Source of the DNA: Gammaproteobacteria bacterium
GTDB lineage: Bacteria; Pseudomonadota; Gammaproteobacteria; UBA9214
Length of the DNA stretch: 6,220 bases
Direction of reading: 5' to 3'
Assembly (NCBI GenBank): GCA_029881775.1
Contig: JAOULY010000131.1
Coordinates: 1-6,220, forward strand
Shown here: piece after piece, positions 5,711-6,220 of the stretch
How the letters are laid out: each line of letters opens with the position of its first letter
Position numbering within the stretch: the stretch's first letter is position 1
Notes under the pieces: model-generated
What the model was told of the DNA's origin: nothing
The model's input: only the letters and a program-made list of their open reading frames with translations
The model's database searches: none
Position numbers and translations under genes: made by a program

Positions 5711-6175
5711 GTGCTTGAGGAAACCGGACAGGTTGTGGATGTCGAGGGCGAATTTGCCTGGATCGAGAGCGAGCGTCAGTCGACCTGCGGCAGCTGTTCC
5801 GCCCGCAAGGGCTGCGGTACCGGCGCAATAGCGAAAGTGCTGGGCAGGAAACGAATGCGCCTGCGCGTGGTCAACAGGATTGATGCCCGCATTGGTGATC
5901 ACGTGGTGATCGGTATTGCGGAATCCGGGGTGGTCCGCGGTTCACTCGCCGTCTATGCAGTGCCGCTGGCCGGCCTGTTTGCCGGAGCGCTGGCCGGACA
6001 GTTTGTGGGCGAGCGCATCACCTCAAGCGGTTCCGACTGGCCGGCCATGGCCGGTGCGGCGGTCGGCCTGCTTGTCTGCCTGCTCTGGTTGCGTCGCTTC
6101 GGACGTGCAACCGAAACAGATGCCGCGTTTCAGCCGGTCGTGCTGCGCCGCGAGACACGCTTGCCAACCGTATGA
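5711..6175 (+). CDS. rseC: Inner-membrane sigma-E regulator RseC (MucC-like, SoxR-reducing family)
   Basis: This 154-residue protein starts at a GTG separated from the rseB stop by one base; AGGGG at 5696-5700 lies 10 nt upstream, so translation is probably coupled. The N-terminal soluble part carries the family cysteine cluster with Cys26, Cys29 and Cys35 (CGSCSARKGCG), preceded by GQVVDVEGEFAWIE. HVVIGIAESGVV leads into two transmembrane helices, about 76-99 and 111-129, followed by a basic segment LRRFGR and the tail AFQPVVLRRE. Known relatives have a mild positive effect on sigma-E activity in E. coli and take part in reducing SoxR in the Rsx/RseC system; the cysteines may bind metal or an iron-sulfur cluster. 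The exact role here is inferred from family and operon position. It is the last operon gene visible; mucD or an unrelated gene may follow beyond the window. Confidence 0.93.
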   Translation: MLEETGQVVDVEGEFAWIESERQSTCGSCSARKGCGTGAIAKVLGRKRMRLRVVNRIDARIGDHVVIGIAESGVVRGSLAVYAVPLAGLFAGALAGQFVGERITSSGSDWPAMAGAAVGLLVCLLWLRRFGRATETDAAFQPVVLRRETRLPTV

Positions 6176-6207
6176 GCGGGACAATTCTCCCGCTGACTGG
6201 CGGGATT
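6175..6207 (+). terminator. Nested hairpins after rseC, possible weak terminator or attenuator
   Basis: AGCGGGA (6175-6181) is perfectly complementary to TCCCGCT (6188-6194). The same middle arm TCCCGC (6188-6193) is also complementary to GCGGGA (6200-6205), which is followed by TTT. The two hairpins cannot form together. The second has a 6-bp GC-rich stem, a 6-nt loop and only three U residues, so it would be a weak Rho-independent terminator at best. The first arm begins on the last base of the rseC stop codon. Confidence 0.4.
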
Positions 6208-6220
6208 TGCAGTAAACACA

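Noticed and set aside
1..6220. Mobile elements, CRISPR arrays, tRNA or rRNA genes, or a defence island
   Set aside because: Every stretch is accounted for by core metabolic or stress genes, no direct-repeat array or transposase is present, and no RNA gene signature was seen.

Overview
The window looks like an ordinary, gene-dense stretch of chromosome from a gammaproteobacterium of moderately high GC content. The strongest evidence is the order nadB (minus strand) divergent from rpoE-rseA-rseB-rseC (plus strand). This is the classical gammaproteobacterial envelope-stress locus (algU-mucA-mucB-mucC in Pseudomonas), and every product aligns in motifs and length with its family. The genus cannot be told from the sequence. 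No mobile element, phage gene, CRISPR array, tRNA or rRNA was seen, and no gap between genes exceeds about 150 bases.

Layout: (1) At 1-903 on the minus strand is the N-terminal 301 codons of a class I [4Fe-4S] fumarase, cut by the window edge. (2) A divergent intergenic region of about 150 bp (904-1051) holds an imperfect 14-bp palindrome, a distant inverted copy of its half, a TATAAT box and a sigma-E-like promoter candidate. (3) On the plus strand follow a secreted TlpA/ResA-type thioredoxin-fold protein and, 12 nt later, an acylphosphatase. (4) nadB (L-aspartate oxidase) comes in from the minus strand, and its 3' end overlaps the acylphosphatase 3' end by 8 bp. (5) A divergent region of about 100 bp separates nadB from rpoE. 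It carries a candidate housekeeping promoter, a candidate sigma-E autoregulatory promoter and an imperfect dyad. (6) rpoE, rseA, rseB and rseC follow as a tight operon, ending at nested hairpin-capable repeats that start on the rseC stop codon.

How the genes work together: RpoE is an extracytoplasmic-function sigma factor. RseA is its single-pass membrane anti-sigma factor, RseB is the periplasmic modulator that binds RseA, and RseC is an inner-membrane protein with a cysteine cluster. NadB starts NAD synthesis from aspartate. The fumarase is a TCA-cycle enzyme. The TlpA-like protein is predicted to do thiol-disulfide chemistry outside the cytoplasm. A sigma-E-like element upstream of it may tie it to the stress operon in the same window, but this is inferred from sequence only.

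I found no convincing evidence of an undescribed system. The points worth a second look are regulatory: the fumarase/TlpA intergenic region, the rpoE promoter region and the alternative hairpins after rseC.
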